DNA from: an uncultured Clostridia bacterium
GTDB taxonomy: Bacteria > Bacillota > Clostridia > Christensenellales > UBA1242
Length of the DNA: 46,851 nt
Direction of reading: 5' to 3'
Assembly: GCA_947168085.1 (NCBI GenBank)
Contig: CAMVKM010000003.1
Coordinates: 1 to 46,851, forward strand
Position numbers and translations under genes: made by a program. Numbering within the stretch: the stretch's first letter is position 1; the number at the start of each line of letters is the position of its first letter. The notes under the pieces are model-generated. The model saw nothing but the letters and a program-made list of their open reading frames with translations. It was not told the origin of the DNA and searched no databases. This document shows positions 6,359-16,719 of the stretch, in pieces.

Positions 6359-9300
6359 TTCCCAACCACACTAACAGTGCCGTTTTCAATGTTAAAGGGT
6401 AAAATTGTCCACGAAATTGTAACAAAATCTCGTCCATTTGCAAACACATAATTATCTTTGTAAGCCTCTTTAAGATAAATCATAAAAATATATGTTCCCG
6501 CTCTTAGCGCTTGCGTGTTGCCTTCCATTGTCATTTTTGTAGAGTCAAAGTTTTGTAAAACACTTGTGGCATCTTGCGTGGTTCCACTAAAAGTAAATTC
6601 GTTGTTTGTTTTGTTTAGACTTGGATTTGTAAGAGTTTTCTTACTTATAGTCCAAGAAACTTGCTTTGATGCTGCGCCATCGCTAAACTTGTAGTTTTCT
6701 GTTGGCGTAAAGGTTGCGAAGTAGGTTCCTGCATTTTTTGCACTTGTTGTTCCACCCACAGTTAGTTTGGTTGTGTCATAGCTTGTCCAAGCAACGTTCC
6801 TTGCTTTACCATTGTAAGTGAGCGAGCCACTTTGGCTTGGCAACGCACTTGCGTCAATGTTTGCTTTTGCAATAGTCCATTCAAAAGTTAGGGCATCTGT
6901 TGTTCCGTCGCTCCACTGATAGTTTTTCTTTGGCAAAATCGAAAACTGATAAGTTCCGGCATTTATGGCTTGTGCTGTTCCTTGAAGCTCCATTGTTATT
7001 GCATCAAAGCCCGTTATTGTTGGATATTGCACCGAATCATTAAAAGTTAGATTTGCAGGAATTGTTACTGTTGGCTTTGTTAAGCTTGTTTTGTTGATTG
7101 TCCATGAAAGTTGCACTGGCGTTGTTGAACCATTTGCCCATTTGTGAAGCGTTGTGTCTTTTAACGCAATTGTAACATAATAGGTTCCAGAGTCAGTGGC
7201 TTTGTCAACACCTGTAATTTCCATGTCATTTGAATTAAAATCATTCATCAAAAAGTTTTGAACTGAACCATCATAGTTGTAGGTTGCACTTCTTGCTGTT
7301 GGCGCTGTTTGTTTAAACAAAAGTTCTGGATATTGATTTGCCTTAAAATACCACTCATTTGTTGTCCAAGTGTTTTCAAAATTGCTTGGCTTTGTGTTAT
7401 CTGAAACTGATTGCATGTTTGTTGTTGTGTAAGGGCTGCATCCTGTGGCCGTAAGATGAGTACTACTCCAATACAACCCCAAAGAAGAAAGTGAACTATC
7501 AGCATAACAATTTGTCATAGAAAGATAAGCATATTGTGTTTGAGACATGTCTGTTATACAAAAAATTTGGGCACAATTAATACCCTCTATCTTTGCAGCA
7601 TTATAACAATAGGAAATTGTTGTTGTTGAATTTGCGGTAAGATTAGAACCATATACTTCACTAAGAATGCCACCAACATCGTAACCACACAAATTTCCTT
7701 TGTTATAGCAATAAGATACGTTTGCTGATGACTTATCAAACCTTCCAACAATTCCGCCAACAACACTAAACACTGTTGTTGATGCTGTAACATTGCCTAA
7801 ATTGTAACAAAAACTAATGTTGCAATTTATACTAGCAACACAACCAACAATTCCACCACAAATGGTTCCCCATGTGTTTGGCATGTTCACACTACCTTTG
7901 TTAAAACAATTTTTTATTGTCAGAACGGCATTTCCACCAGCATATCCAAGAAGTCCACCCACTGTTGCAGTACTCGACACCGCACCATAATTACAAGAAT
8001 TTTGAATTGTGCAAGGATCAAAAGTTATGCCAATAAGTCCACCCACAATATCTCTACCATTAACTGCTGAATGGTTCACACAACCGTCAAAAACAATAGA
8101 ACTAGTTGCATCAACGCCATCAAACTGCCCAACAATTCCACCAACCCGACTGTCGCCATTAACAGTGCCCAAATTTTGACAATTCAAAATTTTTTGTTGT
8201 TTTGTGGGTTCTCCATTGCTTCCACCCAAAATTCCACCGACAACAAAATTGTTTGGCGCTGAAATGCTTGATGAATTCACGCAATTTTCAATAACAAATT
8301 CTGCGTTTGCTCCACCAATGGCACCACAAATTCCAGCGGTCCAGTCGTTGCCTGTGATGTTTCCATCATTAATGCAATTTCTTATGGCACCAACTGAATT
8401 TTGAATGTAACCAGCAATCCCACCTGTGGTGTCACCATTACCATTTATTGAACCTGCATTTTTGCTGTTTTGAATAACAATGTTTGTATCGCAAAGCCCA
8501 ATAATGCCACCCGCTCTAGAACTAGACACTGTGCCAGTGTTTAAACAATTTGAAATTACGCTTTGCATTGATGATGTATCTGCATGCCCAACAATTCCAC
8601 CAGTATGAGATGATGATGTTATATTTCCGCTGTTTGTGCTATCAAAAAGTTTAAAAACCGAATTAGGATAAACATAACCAACAACTCCACCAACTCCCGA
8701 TGTCCCATTAACTGGTTTTAAATTTTCACAATTAATAATTTTAGCATTATAATAAATTACGCCAATAATTCCACCAACTGAACATGATGGCTTAGATGTG
8801 CTATTGATATTTCCATTATTTTGACAACTTTCAACAATTAAACTTGATGTTGTTACTATTTGTCCAACAATTCCACCAATATCAAAATTGTCTGTGTCGT
8901 TGCAAAGAACAATTTGACCTTGATTGGAGCAATTTTTAATTTCTCCATGTTCTGCATGACCAACAATTCCGCCACAAATGTCTGTTGCTGTTAATGTTCC
9001 AGAGTTTGTGCAATTTAATATTTGACAATAACAATCGCCCCAAAAACTACCACAAATACCCCCCACATAAGTATCATTTACATGACCAGATACTGCAGCA
9101 TTATTACTGCAATTTTGTAAAATAATTTGATTACCCACAAACTCTCCAACAATTCCACCAGCGTAATTTGTTGATGCATTAATCACACCACTATTTGTAC
9201 AATTTTCAATCAAAACATTTGTTACCGAATTAACACCCCTACCAACAATTCCACCACATGCTTTAGTTATTGTTGTTAATGCCCCAGAATTTGAACAATT

Positions 9301-9999
9301 TTTTATGGTTAAAGATTTTGTTCCTTCATTATATCCACCAACGATTCCACCAACAGAACTGTAACCACTGATATTAACAGCACTAGAACAATTTTCAATT
9401 AAAATAATGCCCCGAGTAAAACCAATAAAAGCACCTATTTCAATCCAATCAGGTTGATTTTCATAAACTGTCCCTGTGTAAGTTATTGTTCCACTTATAA
9501 TGCTTAAATTTTTTATGTAACCATTGTTTATACAACCAAACAAACCAGCTTGTTCATAAGGCCCAACATCAACATTAATTACTAAATTTGCAATCGATTT
9601 GTTGTTGCCATCATAAAAGTAACTACATAAATCTTCAGCATGATTAATTGGAATCCAGTGATGACTAGAACCATTAAGGTCAATATTTACTGTTTGTTTG
9701 AAGTAGCAATTATTAAAATTTGAATAATTTGCACTAAGATACGCCAAGTTTTCGGCACTTTCAACCAAATAGGGATCGCTTTCAGTTCCTGTGCCATGAG
9801 TAAACGCAGTAGCATTACCAGACCACGCTGCTGTGGAAGGAGCATCAACGGGAGAAACTACTTCCAAATTTTTTTGTGTTTGGGTTAAATTAACAACTAA
9901 AAGCCCCCCCCCCGCAAGGGTTAGAGCAAAAATTACACAAACTAAAATAGTTTTCCAATTTTTCAATGCAAAACTCTTAAAACTTTTGTTTGTTTTCAT
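6355..9999 (-). CDS. Large secreted GLUG-repeat / MBG-like Ig-module protein (1214 aa)
   Basis: Signal/TM segment TILVCVIFALTLAGGGLLVVNL; many 'I.NC.N.G.I...GGIVG' repeats; four C-terminal 'NAGTY...W.I' modules; RBS AGGGGGAAATT-ATG. Confidence 0.9.
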   Translation of the reverse strand: MKTNKSFKSFALKNWKTILVCVIFALTLAGGGLLVVNLTQTQKNLEVVSPVDAPSTAAWSGNATAFTHGTGTESDPYLVESAENLAYLSANYSNFNNCYFKQTVNIDLNGSSHHWIPINHAEDLCSYFYDGNNKSIANLVINVDVGPYEQAGLFGCINNGYIKNLSIISGTITYTGTVYENQPDWIEIGAFIGFTRGIILIENCSSAVNISGYSSVGGIVGGYNEGTKSLTIKNCSNSGALTTITKACGGIVGRGVNSVTNVLIENCTNSGVINASTNYAGGIVGEFVGNQIILQNCSNNAAVSGHVNDTYVGGICGSFWGDCYCQILNCTNSGTLTATDICGGIVGHAEHGEIKNCSNQGQIVLCNDTDNFDIGGIVGQIVTTSSLIVESCQNNGNINSTSKPSCSVGGIIGVIYYNAKIINCENLKPVNGTSGVGGVVGYVYPNSVFKLFDSTNSGNITSSSHTGGIVGHADTSSMQSVISNCLNTGTVSSSRAGGIIGLCDTNIVIQNSKNAGSINGNGDTTGGIAGYIQNSVGAIRNCINDGNITGNDWTAGICGAIGGANAEFVIENCVNSSSISAPNNFVVGGILGGSNGEPTKQQKILNCQNLGTVNGDSRVGGIVGQFDGVDATSSIVFDGCVNHSAVNGRDIVGGLIGITFDPCTIQNSCNYGAVSSTATVGGLLGYAGGNAVLTIKNCFNKGSVNMPNTWGTICGGIVGCVASINCNISFCYNLGNVTASTTVFSVVGGIVGRFDKSSANVSYCYNKGNLCGYDVGGILSEVYGSNLTANSTTTISYCYNAAKIEGINCAQIFCITDMSQTQYAYLSMTNCYADSSLSSLGLYWSSTHLTATGCSPYTTTNMQSVSDNTKPSNFENTWTTNEWYFKANQYPELLFKQTAPTARSATYNYDGSVQNFLMNDFNSNDMEITGVDKATDSGTYYVTIALKDTTLHKWANGSTTPVQLSWTINKTSLTKPTVTIPANLTFNDSVQYPTITGFDAITMELQGTAQAINAGTYQFSILPKKNYQWSDGTTDALTFEWTIAKANIDASALPSQSGSLTYNGKARNVAWTSYDTTKLTVGGTTSAKNAGTYFATFTPTENYKFSDGAASKQVSWTISKKTLTNPSLNKTNNEFTFSGTTQDATSVLQNFDSTKMTMEGNTQALRAGTYIFMIYLKEAYKDNYVFANGRDFVTISWTILPFNIENGTVSVVGN
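9904..9913 (-). repeat. G10 homopolymer (C10 on plus strand) in signal-peptide codons
   Basis: aagccccccccccgcaaggg; minus strand GCG GGG GGG GGG CTT = A-G-G-G-L. Confidence 0.95.
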
Positions 10000-10022
10000 A
10001 ATTTCCCCCTATTTTTTGTTTT

Positions 10023-10079
10023 AGATACACTTTAATTCGCCATACTCTCTTGCTAAGGCTGCGAAAAGTGAATCTACAT
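10023..10079 (-). promoter_or_regulatory. Structured 5' leader hairpin of the GLUG gene
   Basis: Minus strand AGATtCACTTTTCGC...GCGAattAAAGTGtATCT imperfect stem. Confidence 0.5.
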
Positions 10080-10098
10080 ATTGTCTATGGTCATAGTA

Positions 10099-10127
10099 TA
10101 CACAATTTTTGTGAAAAAATCAAATGT
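10099..10127 (-). promoter_or_regulatory. Sigma70-type promoter of the GLUG gene
   Basis: Minus strand TTGATT-N17-TATACT; approximate coordinates. Confidence 0.5.
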
Positions 10128-10196
10128 TTTTAAATGAAAAGTTAAAAAATTTTAAAAAAAATTGATTTTGGGTTAAAACTGGTTGTTTTTAACAAA

Positions 10197-10222
10197 AAAA
10201 GTGTGAAAAAATCACACTTTAA
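10197..10222 (-). terminator. Terminator after hemW
   Basis: AAAGTGTGA-AAAAA-TCACACTTT hairpin. Confidence 0.65.
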
Positions 10223-11337
10223 ACAAAAAATTTTTCAATAATATAGTTTGAAACCTGAAAATTTGTTATTTTTAAATAACCATTTTGTATTGATATTAGA
10301 CCGCTTTGTTGTAATTCTTTTAGCTCTTTTTCAAATTGCTTTTCAAAATCTGTGTTAAATTTTTTGTTAAAATCTTTTAAATTTAACCCATTTTCAGTGC
10401 GAAGAGCCAGCATAATTGTTTCGTTTTGCGCTGTTAAAGGAGTTTCTTTTTCAACATTTTGTTTTTGAAAAGGCAAATTTAGGTAATCATCAAGACTTTT
10501 GGTGTTTTCATAGTGCTCGCCACCAAAAAAAGAATAGGCAGCAACACCAAAGCCCAAAAACTCGCCACGAGCCCAATAGTTTTGGTTGTGCTTGCACTCA
10601 AAACCCTTGATGGCAAAATTGCTGATTTCATAACGATTGTAGCCATGCTTTTTTAATTCTTGAACAGCCGTTTCATAAAGCTTTACGCTTTGATCTTCAT
10701 TTGGCAAAACAACCTGTTTTGAATTTACCATTTTGAAAAGTTGTGTGCTTTCTTCAACCATAAGTCCATATGCTGAAATGTGACAAACACCTTGATTTGC
10801 CAAAAAATTTATCGCATTTTTTAGATTTTGTGTTGTTTGGTTTGGTGTGCCAATTAAGATGTCTGCATTAATATTCTTAAATCCCGCATTTTTTGCCCAC
10901 AAAATTGCATTTTCAAAATCTTTTTTTGTGTGTGGTCTGCCTAAAAACTTTAAAACTTTGTTGTTACAGGACTGCAAACCAAAGCTCAAACGATTTATGC
11001 CAGCGTTTTTGTAGGCAAAAGCTTTTTGCTCATCAAAACTTTCGGGGTTTGCTTCTAATGTTATTTCACAAGTTTTTGTTAGATTAAAATTTTGTTTTAT
11101 GGTACTTAAAATTTGGCAAATGCATTCACTTGGCAAAATTGAAGGTGTTCCGCCCCCAAAAAAGATTGATTTTAGTTTGTAATCTTTCAAAATTTGTTTG
11201 TAGGTTAAAATTTCTTCTTGCAATCTTTTTGTGTAAAATTCAAAACAATTTTGTTTATTAATAAAAGACACAAAGCCGCAATAAATGCATTTGGACACAC
11301 AAAAAGGAATGTGTATGTAAAAACTTAATTCTTTCAT
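10219..11337 (-). CDS. hemW: HemW-like radical SAM protein (oxygen-independent coproporphyrinogen III oxidase-like)
   Basis: YIHIPFCVSKCIYCGF, FFGGGTPS, NRLSFGLQS, HISAYGL. Confidence 0.9.
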   Translation of the reverse strand: MKELSFYIHIPFCVSKCIYCGFVSFINKQNCFEFYTKRLQEEILTYKQILKDYKLKSIFFGGGTPSILPSECICQILSTIKQNFNLTKTCEITLEANPESFDEQKAFAYKNAGINRLSFGLQSCNNKVLKFLGRPHTKKDFENAILWAKNAGFKNINADILIGTPNQTTQNLKNAINFLANQGVCHISAYGLMVEESTQLFKMVNSKQVVLPNEDQSVKLYETAVQELKKHGYNRYEISNFAIKGFECKHNQNYWARGEFLGFGVAAYSFFGGEHYENTKSLDDYLNLPFQKQNVEKETPLTAQNETIMLALRTENGLNLKDFNKKFNTDFEKQFEKELKELQQSGLISIQNGYLKITNFQVSNYIIEKFFV

Positions 11338-11347
11338 ATCTTTCCTT

Positions 11348-13147
11348 TTAGTTATCTATTTTTAAAATGTTTATGAAAGCTTCGGCTGGAACTTCAACAT
11401 TTCCAAGTGTTCTCATACGCTTTTTGCCTTCTTTTTGCTTTTCCAAAAGTTTGCGTTTTCTGGTGATGTCTCCACCATAACATTTTGCTAAAACATCCTT
11501 TCTAACAGCTTTTACTGTTTCACGAGCAATAATTTTTCCACCAATTGCAGCTTGAATTGGAACTTCAAATTGTTGCCTTGGAATTGCTTCTTTTAACTTT
11601 TCAGCAATCATTCTTCCACGTTCTTGTGCGTGCTCACGATGAACAATAAGGCTTAACGCATCACATGGCTCACCTTTTAGCAAAATGTCTAGTTTTACCA
11701 AATCGCTTGGCCTGTAGTCACTAAGTTCATAGTCAAGACTTGCATAACCTTTTGTCCTGCTTTTTAGGTTATCAAAAAAGTCATAAATAATTTCGTTTAA
11801 TGGCATGTCATAAACAAGTTTAACTCGCCTGTCGTCAATATATTGAACATCGATGCTAATTCCTCTGCGCTGTTGGCAAAGGTCCATAATACCACCCATA
11901 TACTCTGGTGGTGTGTAGATGTGCATATGAACAAAAGGCTCTTCCAAACGCTGTATGGTGCTTGGTTCTGGCAAATTTGATGGGTTGCTTACTTCAAGCA
12001 TGCTTCCATCTGTTTTGTAAACATGATAACTAACACCCGGCGCTGTTGTTATAATTTCTAAATTAAACTCACGTTCAATTCGCTCCTGAATGACTTCCAT
12101 GTGAAGTAGCCCCAAAAATCCACACCTAAATCCAAAACCAAGTGCAGTGGAATTTTCGGCGGTGTATTCTAAAGCGCTGTCATTTAGTTTTAGTTTTTCC
12201 AACGCATCTTTAAGTTCGTTAAACTTGCTTCCATCTGCTGGAAAAATTCCAGAAAACACAACTGGCTGAACTTTTTTGTAACCAGCAAGTGGCTTTGGAA
12301 TTGGATTTGTTGCGCTTGTGATTGTGTCACCAACTTGAGTGTCTGCAACTTTTTTGATGCTTGCACAAACATATCCAACTTCACCAGCGCTTAAACAATC
12401 GCAAGGTTTTGGAGATGGTGTAAAATAGCCCACTTCAGTTACATCGAACTGTTTTTGTGTGTGCATAAACAAAATTTTGTCGCCAGCTTTTAGTGTTCCA
12501 TCAAACACACGAATCATGCACACAGCTCCTTTAAAATTGTCGTAGTAACTGTCAAAAATAAGGCATTTTAATGGAGCATTTTTATCACCTTTTGGAGCGG
12601 GAAATTCTTTTATGATGCCATCAAGAACTTGTGTTATGTTAATTCCTTCTTTTGCAGAAATTTCTGGTGCATGCATTGCTGGAATTCCAACAACATCTTC
12701 ACTTTCTTGTTTTGCTTTTTGTGGGTTTGCACTTGGAAGGTCAATTTTGTTGATTACTGGCAAAATTTCAAGGTTGTTGTCTAGCGCTAAGTAGGCATTT
12801 GCAAGCGTTTGCGCTTCAACACCTTGCCCAGCATCAACAATTAGTATTGCCCCTTCACATGCAGCAAGTGAACGGCTTACTTCATACGTAAAGTCAACAT
12901 GCCCTGGAGTGTCAATAAGGTTTAAAACATATTCAACGCCATCTTTTTTGTAAAGCATTCTGGTTGGTGCAAGCTTTATGGTGATTCCACGCTCCCTTTC
13001 AAGATCCATGCTGTCAAGCAGTTGATTTTGCATATCACGAGTGGCAAGTGTTCCTGTTGCTTCGATAAGCCTGTCTGCCAAAGTGCTTTTTCCATGATCT
13101 ATGTGTGCAACAATACAAAAGTTGCGAATGTTTTTTTGTTCAGCCAT
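11348..13147 (-). CDS. lepA: Elongation factor 4 (LepA)
   Basis: [35 protein letters not shown]-terminal [24 protein letters not shown]; start at MAEQKN. Confidence 0.97.
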   Translation of the reverse strand: MAEQKNIRNFCIVAHIDHGKSTLADRLIEATGTLATRDMQNQLLDSMDLERERGITIKLAPTRMLYKKDGVEYVLNLIDTPGHVDFTYEVSRSLAACEGAILIVDAGQGVEAQTLANAYLALDNNLEILPVINKIDLPSANPQKAKQESEDVVGIPAMHAPEISAKEGINITQVLDGIIKEFPAPKGDKNAPLKCLIFDSYYDNFKGAVCMIRVFDGTLKAGDKILFMHTQKQFDVTEVGYFTPSPKPCDCLSAGEVGYVCASIKKVADTQVGDTITSATNPIPKPLAGYKKVQPVVFSGIFPADGSKFNELKDALEKLKLNDSALEYTAENSTALGFGFRCGFLGLLHMEVIQERIEREFNLEIITTAPGVSYHVYKTDGSMLEVSNPSNLPEPSTIQRLEEPFVHMHIYTPPEYMGGIMDLCQQRRGISIDVQYIDDRRVKLVYDMPLNEIIYDFFDNLKSRTKGYASLDYELSDYRPSDLVKLDILLKGEPCDALSLIVHREHAQERGRMIAEKLKEAIPRQQFEVPIQAAIGGKIIARETVKAVRKDVLAKCYGGDITRKRKLLEKQKEGKKRMRTLGNVEVPAEAFINILKIDN

Positions 13148-13309
13148 AAAAATTCTCCAAAATTTTAGTTTTTCTTTGTTTATTATATCAAAAAGATGAA
13201 AAAGTTGCAAGAATTTTTAATTATTTACAAAAAAATATGCAAAAATAGTAGTCTTTTTTATATTTTTATGATATATTTATTGTAATACAAAATTTGGGGA
13301 GAGTTTTTT

Positions 13310-14056
13310 ATGGACATAAAAGATAGTTGGCTTTTAAATCAATTTGTGGCTCACAGAGGCTTTCACAACAAAGAAAATCCAGAAAACACATTAGGTGCAG
13401 CAAAGAGAGCCATTGAAAACAATTATGCTATTGAATGTGATGTTAGAATGCTTGCTGATGGAACACTTGTGTTGTTTCATGACGACACATTGTCTAGAGT
13501 TACACACAAAGATGGTTACGTTTCTGCTCTTTTAAAAGACGATTTGAAAAAAATGAAAATTTTGGATAGTGAACAAACTATTCCAACAGTTGAAGAACTT
13601 TTAAAACTTGTTAATGGACAAGTTCCAATTCTTTTTGATATTAAAGATAGTGACGTAAAAAGTGACCGAAAACTTGAAAAAACACTCTCTGAACTTTTAG
13701 ATAGCTATGATGGCGAATTTGCTGTTGCATCATCAAACCCTTATGTTGTTTGGTGGTTTAAAGAAAACAGACCCGCCTTTTTAAGAGGTTATGTTTCAAG
13801 TTTTTATCGTAATGAAGAAGAGGGCAAACAATTTGTTAAATCTTGGATTGTGAGAAAACTTTTAAAACACCTTGCATTAAGAAAAAAAATTAAACCAAAT
13901 TTTGTTATGTATTGTAAAGACAATTTGCCAAACCGTTTTGTTAAAAAGGCAAAACTACCAGTGCTTGGTTGGACTGTTAGAAGCAAAACGGAACTTGAAA
14001 AAACTTTTAAATACGCTGATAACATTATTTTTGAAAATTTTGAACCTAAGATATAA
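13310..14056 (+). CDS. Glycerophosphodiester phosphodiesterase family protein
   Basis: VAHRGFHNKENPENTLGAAKRAI.YAIECDVRMLADGTLVLFHDDTLSRVT. Confidence 0.93.
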   Translation: MDIKDSWLLNQFVAHRGFHNKENPENTLGAAKRAIENNYAIECDVRMLADGTLVLFHDDTLSRVTHKDGYVSALLKDDLKKMKILDSEQTIPTVEELLKLVNGQVPILFDIKDSDVKSDRKLEKTLSELLDSYDGEFAVASSNPYVVWWFKENRPAFLRGYVSSFYRNEEEGKQFVKSWIVRKLLKHLALRKKIKPNFVMYCKDNLPNRFVKKAKLPVLGWTVRSKTELEKTFKYADNIIFENFEPKI

Positions 14057-14057
14057 A

Positions 14058-14089
14058 AAATATGCTGCAATGCAGCATATTTTTTTGTG
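14058..14089. terminator. Rho-independent terminator
   Basis: AATATGCTGCA-ATGCAGCATATTTTTTTG. Confidence 0.85.
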
Positions 14090-14103
14090 TTAAGTGTTGT
14101 TTT

Positions 14104-16602
14104 TTAGCTATTTTTGTTGTTTGTTTTGTTGTGTCTACTTAAAATTCTTTCAACATAGTCTTTTACTGTTATTTTGTTCTTTTTGTGTTTTGAAACAAAA
14201 TATGCAACAAGTTTTTCAATTCCAAAAAACAACAACAGCAAAACAACAATTGAAGCAAGACCAATGTAAAGCCACATATATCCCCTTTCACTCATTATAT
14301 CAATTTGCAGCAAATTGTAAAGTGGTGTGCCAAAAAACAAAGATGTTCCATAAAGATTTGAAAACATCAAAAATCCTGCAATAACACAAACCAAAACACT
14401 TGAAATAACAATTAAACGATATTTGTTAAATGGCCAAGACACTCTTGCAATAACAAGAATTTGGTTTAGAGTTAAAAGCACAACAATAATAGTTTGAACT
14501 TCGGCTGGAGTTAACTTTAAAACACCTTGCATAAAATACAAGAAAACAGCAATAGTAAACACAACAGCAGCTCCTAAAGCCGATTTTGAAAGAATGCTCC
14601 GCAAAAAGCCATCTTTAATAAGTTCTTTGTTTGGCTGCAACGCCAAAGCAAAACTTGCAAGGCCAATTGCAAAATATTCCATAAGTATTAATTGCACTGG
14701 CGAAAATGGATACTCAAAAGCAAACAAAATACAAAAGATTGAAAAAGCAACAGAAAACATTGTTTTTGTCAAAAACAGCGGCGCTGAAATTCTAATGTTG
14801 TTTGTAACTCTTCGTCCTTCAGCAACAACATTTTGCATACGGCAAAAATTGCTGTCTGTTAAAATTAATTGAGAAACTCTTCTGGCAGCATCTGCTCCGC
14901 CCCCAATTGCAACCGAACAATCAGCTTCTTTTAATGCCAAAATGTCATTAACACCATCACCAATCATTGCAACTTTTTTGCCACTTAATTTAAGCGCTTG
15001 AATCAAAAGTTTTTTTTGATGTGGAACAACTCTTCCAAACACAACATATTCACTTGCAACCTTAACAACTTCTTCATCTGTTAGTCCTTCAAGACTAATG
15101 TATTTGTCTGCCCCAGCAATTCCCGCACGACCCGCAACTTCGCTAACTGTTAATGGATTATCACCAGAAATAACCCGAACAGTAACACCGTTTTCATTAA
15201 AATATTTTATGGTGTCAATAGCATCTTGCCTAATGTTGTCTTCCAAAACAATAAGCCCCAAAGGATTTATTGTTTTTGGTTTTGTTTTTCCATCATAAAT
15301 TGTTTTGCTGGTTGCCACAACCATAACACGAAAACCCATTGCAGCAAAATCGCTAACTTGCTTTAAAATGTCTGTGTGCTTTTCTTTGATTAAAAGCATT
15401 TCTGGTGCGCCCATAAAACATGAACCCAGTTCTTGAAATGTTACACAAGAAAATTTTGTTTCACTTGAAAAGTTGAAATGTTTTAATTCTTTGTAAACTT
15501 TTTTTGGAACAAAATGTTTTTTTAGTGCAAGTGATGTATCATTGTCGCCATCTAGGCATGCAAACATGCTTTTTATGATGCTGTCTAGTTGCTTTTCATT
15601 AGTGTTGTTTAAACAAACAAGTTGTTTTAAGTTCATGCTTCCATCAGTGATTGTTCCTGTTTTGTCCATACAAATTGTGTTAACCCTTGCAAGCATTTCA
15701 ATACAGTAAAGATCTTGAACCAAAATGTTTTTCTTTGCAAGCCTTATAACGCTCACAACAAGTGCTGTTGAAGTTAAAAGGAAAAGCCCTGATGGAATCA
15801 TTCCCAAAATTGCACCCGCTGTCTTTACAATTGTGTTGTTCACATTTTCAACACCTGTGTAGGAACGATAGAACAAAAGTACTGCAATTGGAATAATAAT
15901 TGTTCCAATAATTTTTATGATGTAGTTTAGGGTGTTCAAAATTACAGAATTTGGTTTTTTGTATTTCTTTGCTTGATTTGCAAGATTTAAAACAAATGTG
16001 TCTAAACCAACTTTGTCTGCCCTAACTTTTGCAAAACCACTAACAACAAAACTTCCAGACAAAACTGTGTCGCCTGCCTTTTTTGTTATTGGAACGCTTT
16101 CACCAGTAAGCAGCGATTCATTAACCCTTACTTCACCTTCTAAAACAATGGCATCACAAGGAATTTGTTGCCCATTTTCAAGAATTACAACATCATCTAA
16201 AACAATTTGATTTGCAAAAATTTCTTGAGTTTGTCCATCTCGCACAACCTTTGTTTTTGATGCTGCCACCAAAGACAATTTGTCTACAAGTTTTTTTGAT
16301 TTTAAACGCTGAATAATTCCAATAAGCCAGTTTGCAATCACAACCACCAAAAATGTGAGTTGAGTGTAGGCCCCAATAACAATTAAAACAATGGCAATAG
16401 CAAAAAAGATTGCATTAAAAAATGTGCAAGTTTCTTGCATTATTATTCCAAAAACAGATTGTGAATTTTTGGATTTGTCTGGGTTGTTGTAGCCCATTTT
16501 GTTTCGCTCTTCAACTTGGCTTGAACTTAATCCAACATTTACGTCTGGTTTAATCCGTTTTGGAACACGTCCCTTTTTCCTTTTATATTGTTTTTCTTTC
16601 AT
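14104..16602 (-). CDS. Cation-translocating P-type ATPase
   Basis: LLTGESVPI, CMDKTGTITDG, VAMIGDGVNDILALKEADCSVAIG, multiple TM segments. Confidence 0.95.
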   Translation of the reverse strand: MKEKQYKRKKGRVPKRIKPDVNVGLSSSQVEERNKMGYNNPDKSKNSQSVFGIIMQETCTFFNAIFFAIAIVLIVIGAYTQLTFLVVVIANWLIGIIQRLKSKKLVDKLSLVAASKTKVVRDGQTQEIFANQIVLDDVVILENGQQIPCDAIVLEGEVRVNESLLTGESVPITKKAGDTVLSGSFVVSGFAKVRADKVGLDTFVLNLANQAKKYKKPNSVILNTLNYIIKIIGTIIIPIAVLLFYRSYTGVENVNNTIVKTAGAILGMIPSGLFLLTSTALVVSVIRLAKKNILVQDLYCIEMLARVNTICMDKTGTITDGSMNLKQLVCLNNTNEKQLDSIIKSMFACLDGDNDTSLALKKHFVPKKVYKELKHFNFSSETKFSCVTFQELGSCFMGAPEMLLIKEKHTDILKQVSDFAAMGFRVMVVATSKTIYDGKTKPKTINPLGLIVLEDNIRQDAIDTIKYFNENGVTVRVISGDNPLTVSEVAGRAGIAGADKYISLEGLTDEEVVKVASEYVVFGRVVPHQKKLLIQALKLSGKKVAMIGDGVNDILALKEADCSVAIGGGADAARRVSQLILTDSNFCRMQNVVAEGRRVTNNIRISAPLFLTKTMFSVAFSIFCILFAFEYPFSPVQLILMEYFAIGLASFALALQPNKELIKDGFLRSILSKSALGAAVVFTIAVFLYFMQGVLKLTPAEVQTIIVVLLTLNQILVIARVSWPFNKYRLIVISSVLVCVIAGFLMFSNLYGTSLFFGTPLYNLLQIDIMSERGYMWLYIGLASIVVLLLLFFGIEKLVAYFVSKHKKNKITVKDYVERILSRHNKTNNKNS

Positions 16603-16681
16603 AAACTAAATTATAACATATATTTTATTTAATTGCAAAAGAAAAAGTGAAAAAAAATTTTAAATTTTAAAAAATTTTGTA

Positions 16682-16714
16682 AAAAACAAAAAAAGGCTTG
16701 TGCCTTTTTATTGT
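16682..16714 (-). terminator. Terminator after 16720..18582
   Basis: AAAAAAAGGCTTGTGCCTTTTTATTG. Confidence 0.6.
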
Positions 16715-16719
16715 TTATC

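Noticed and set aside
14094-14384. Plus-strand ORF 14094..14384 and other short plus ORFs inside minus-strand genes (e.g. 4061..4435 minus, 32893..33264 plus, 34732..34989 plus)
   Set aside because: Overlap strong, motif-verified coding genes on the other strand; low-complexity F/C/L/K-rich translations.
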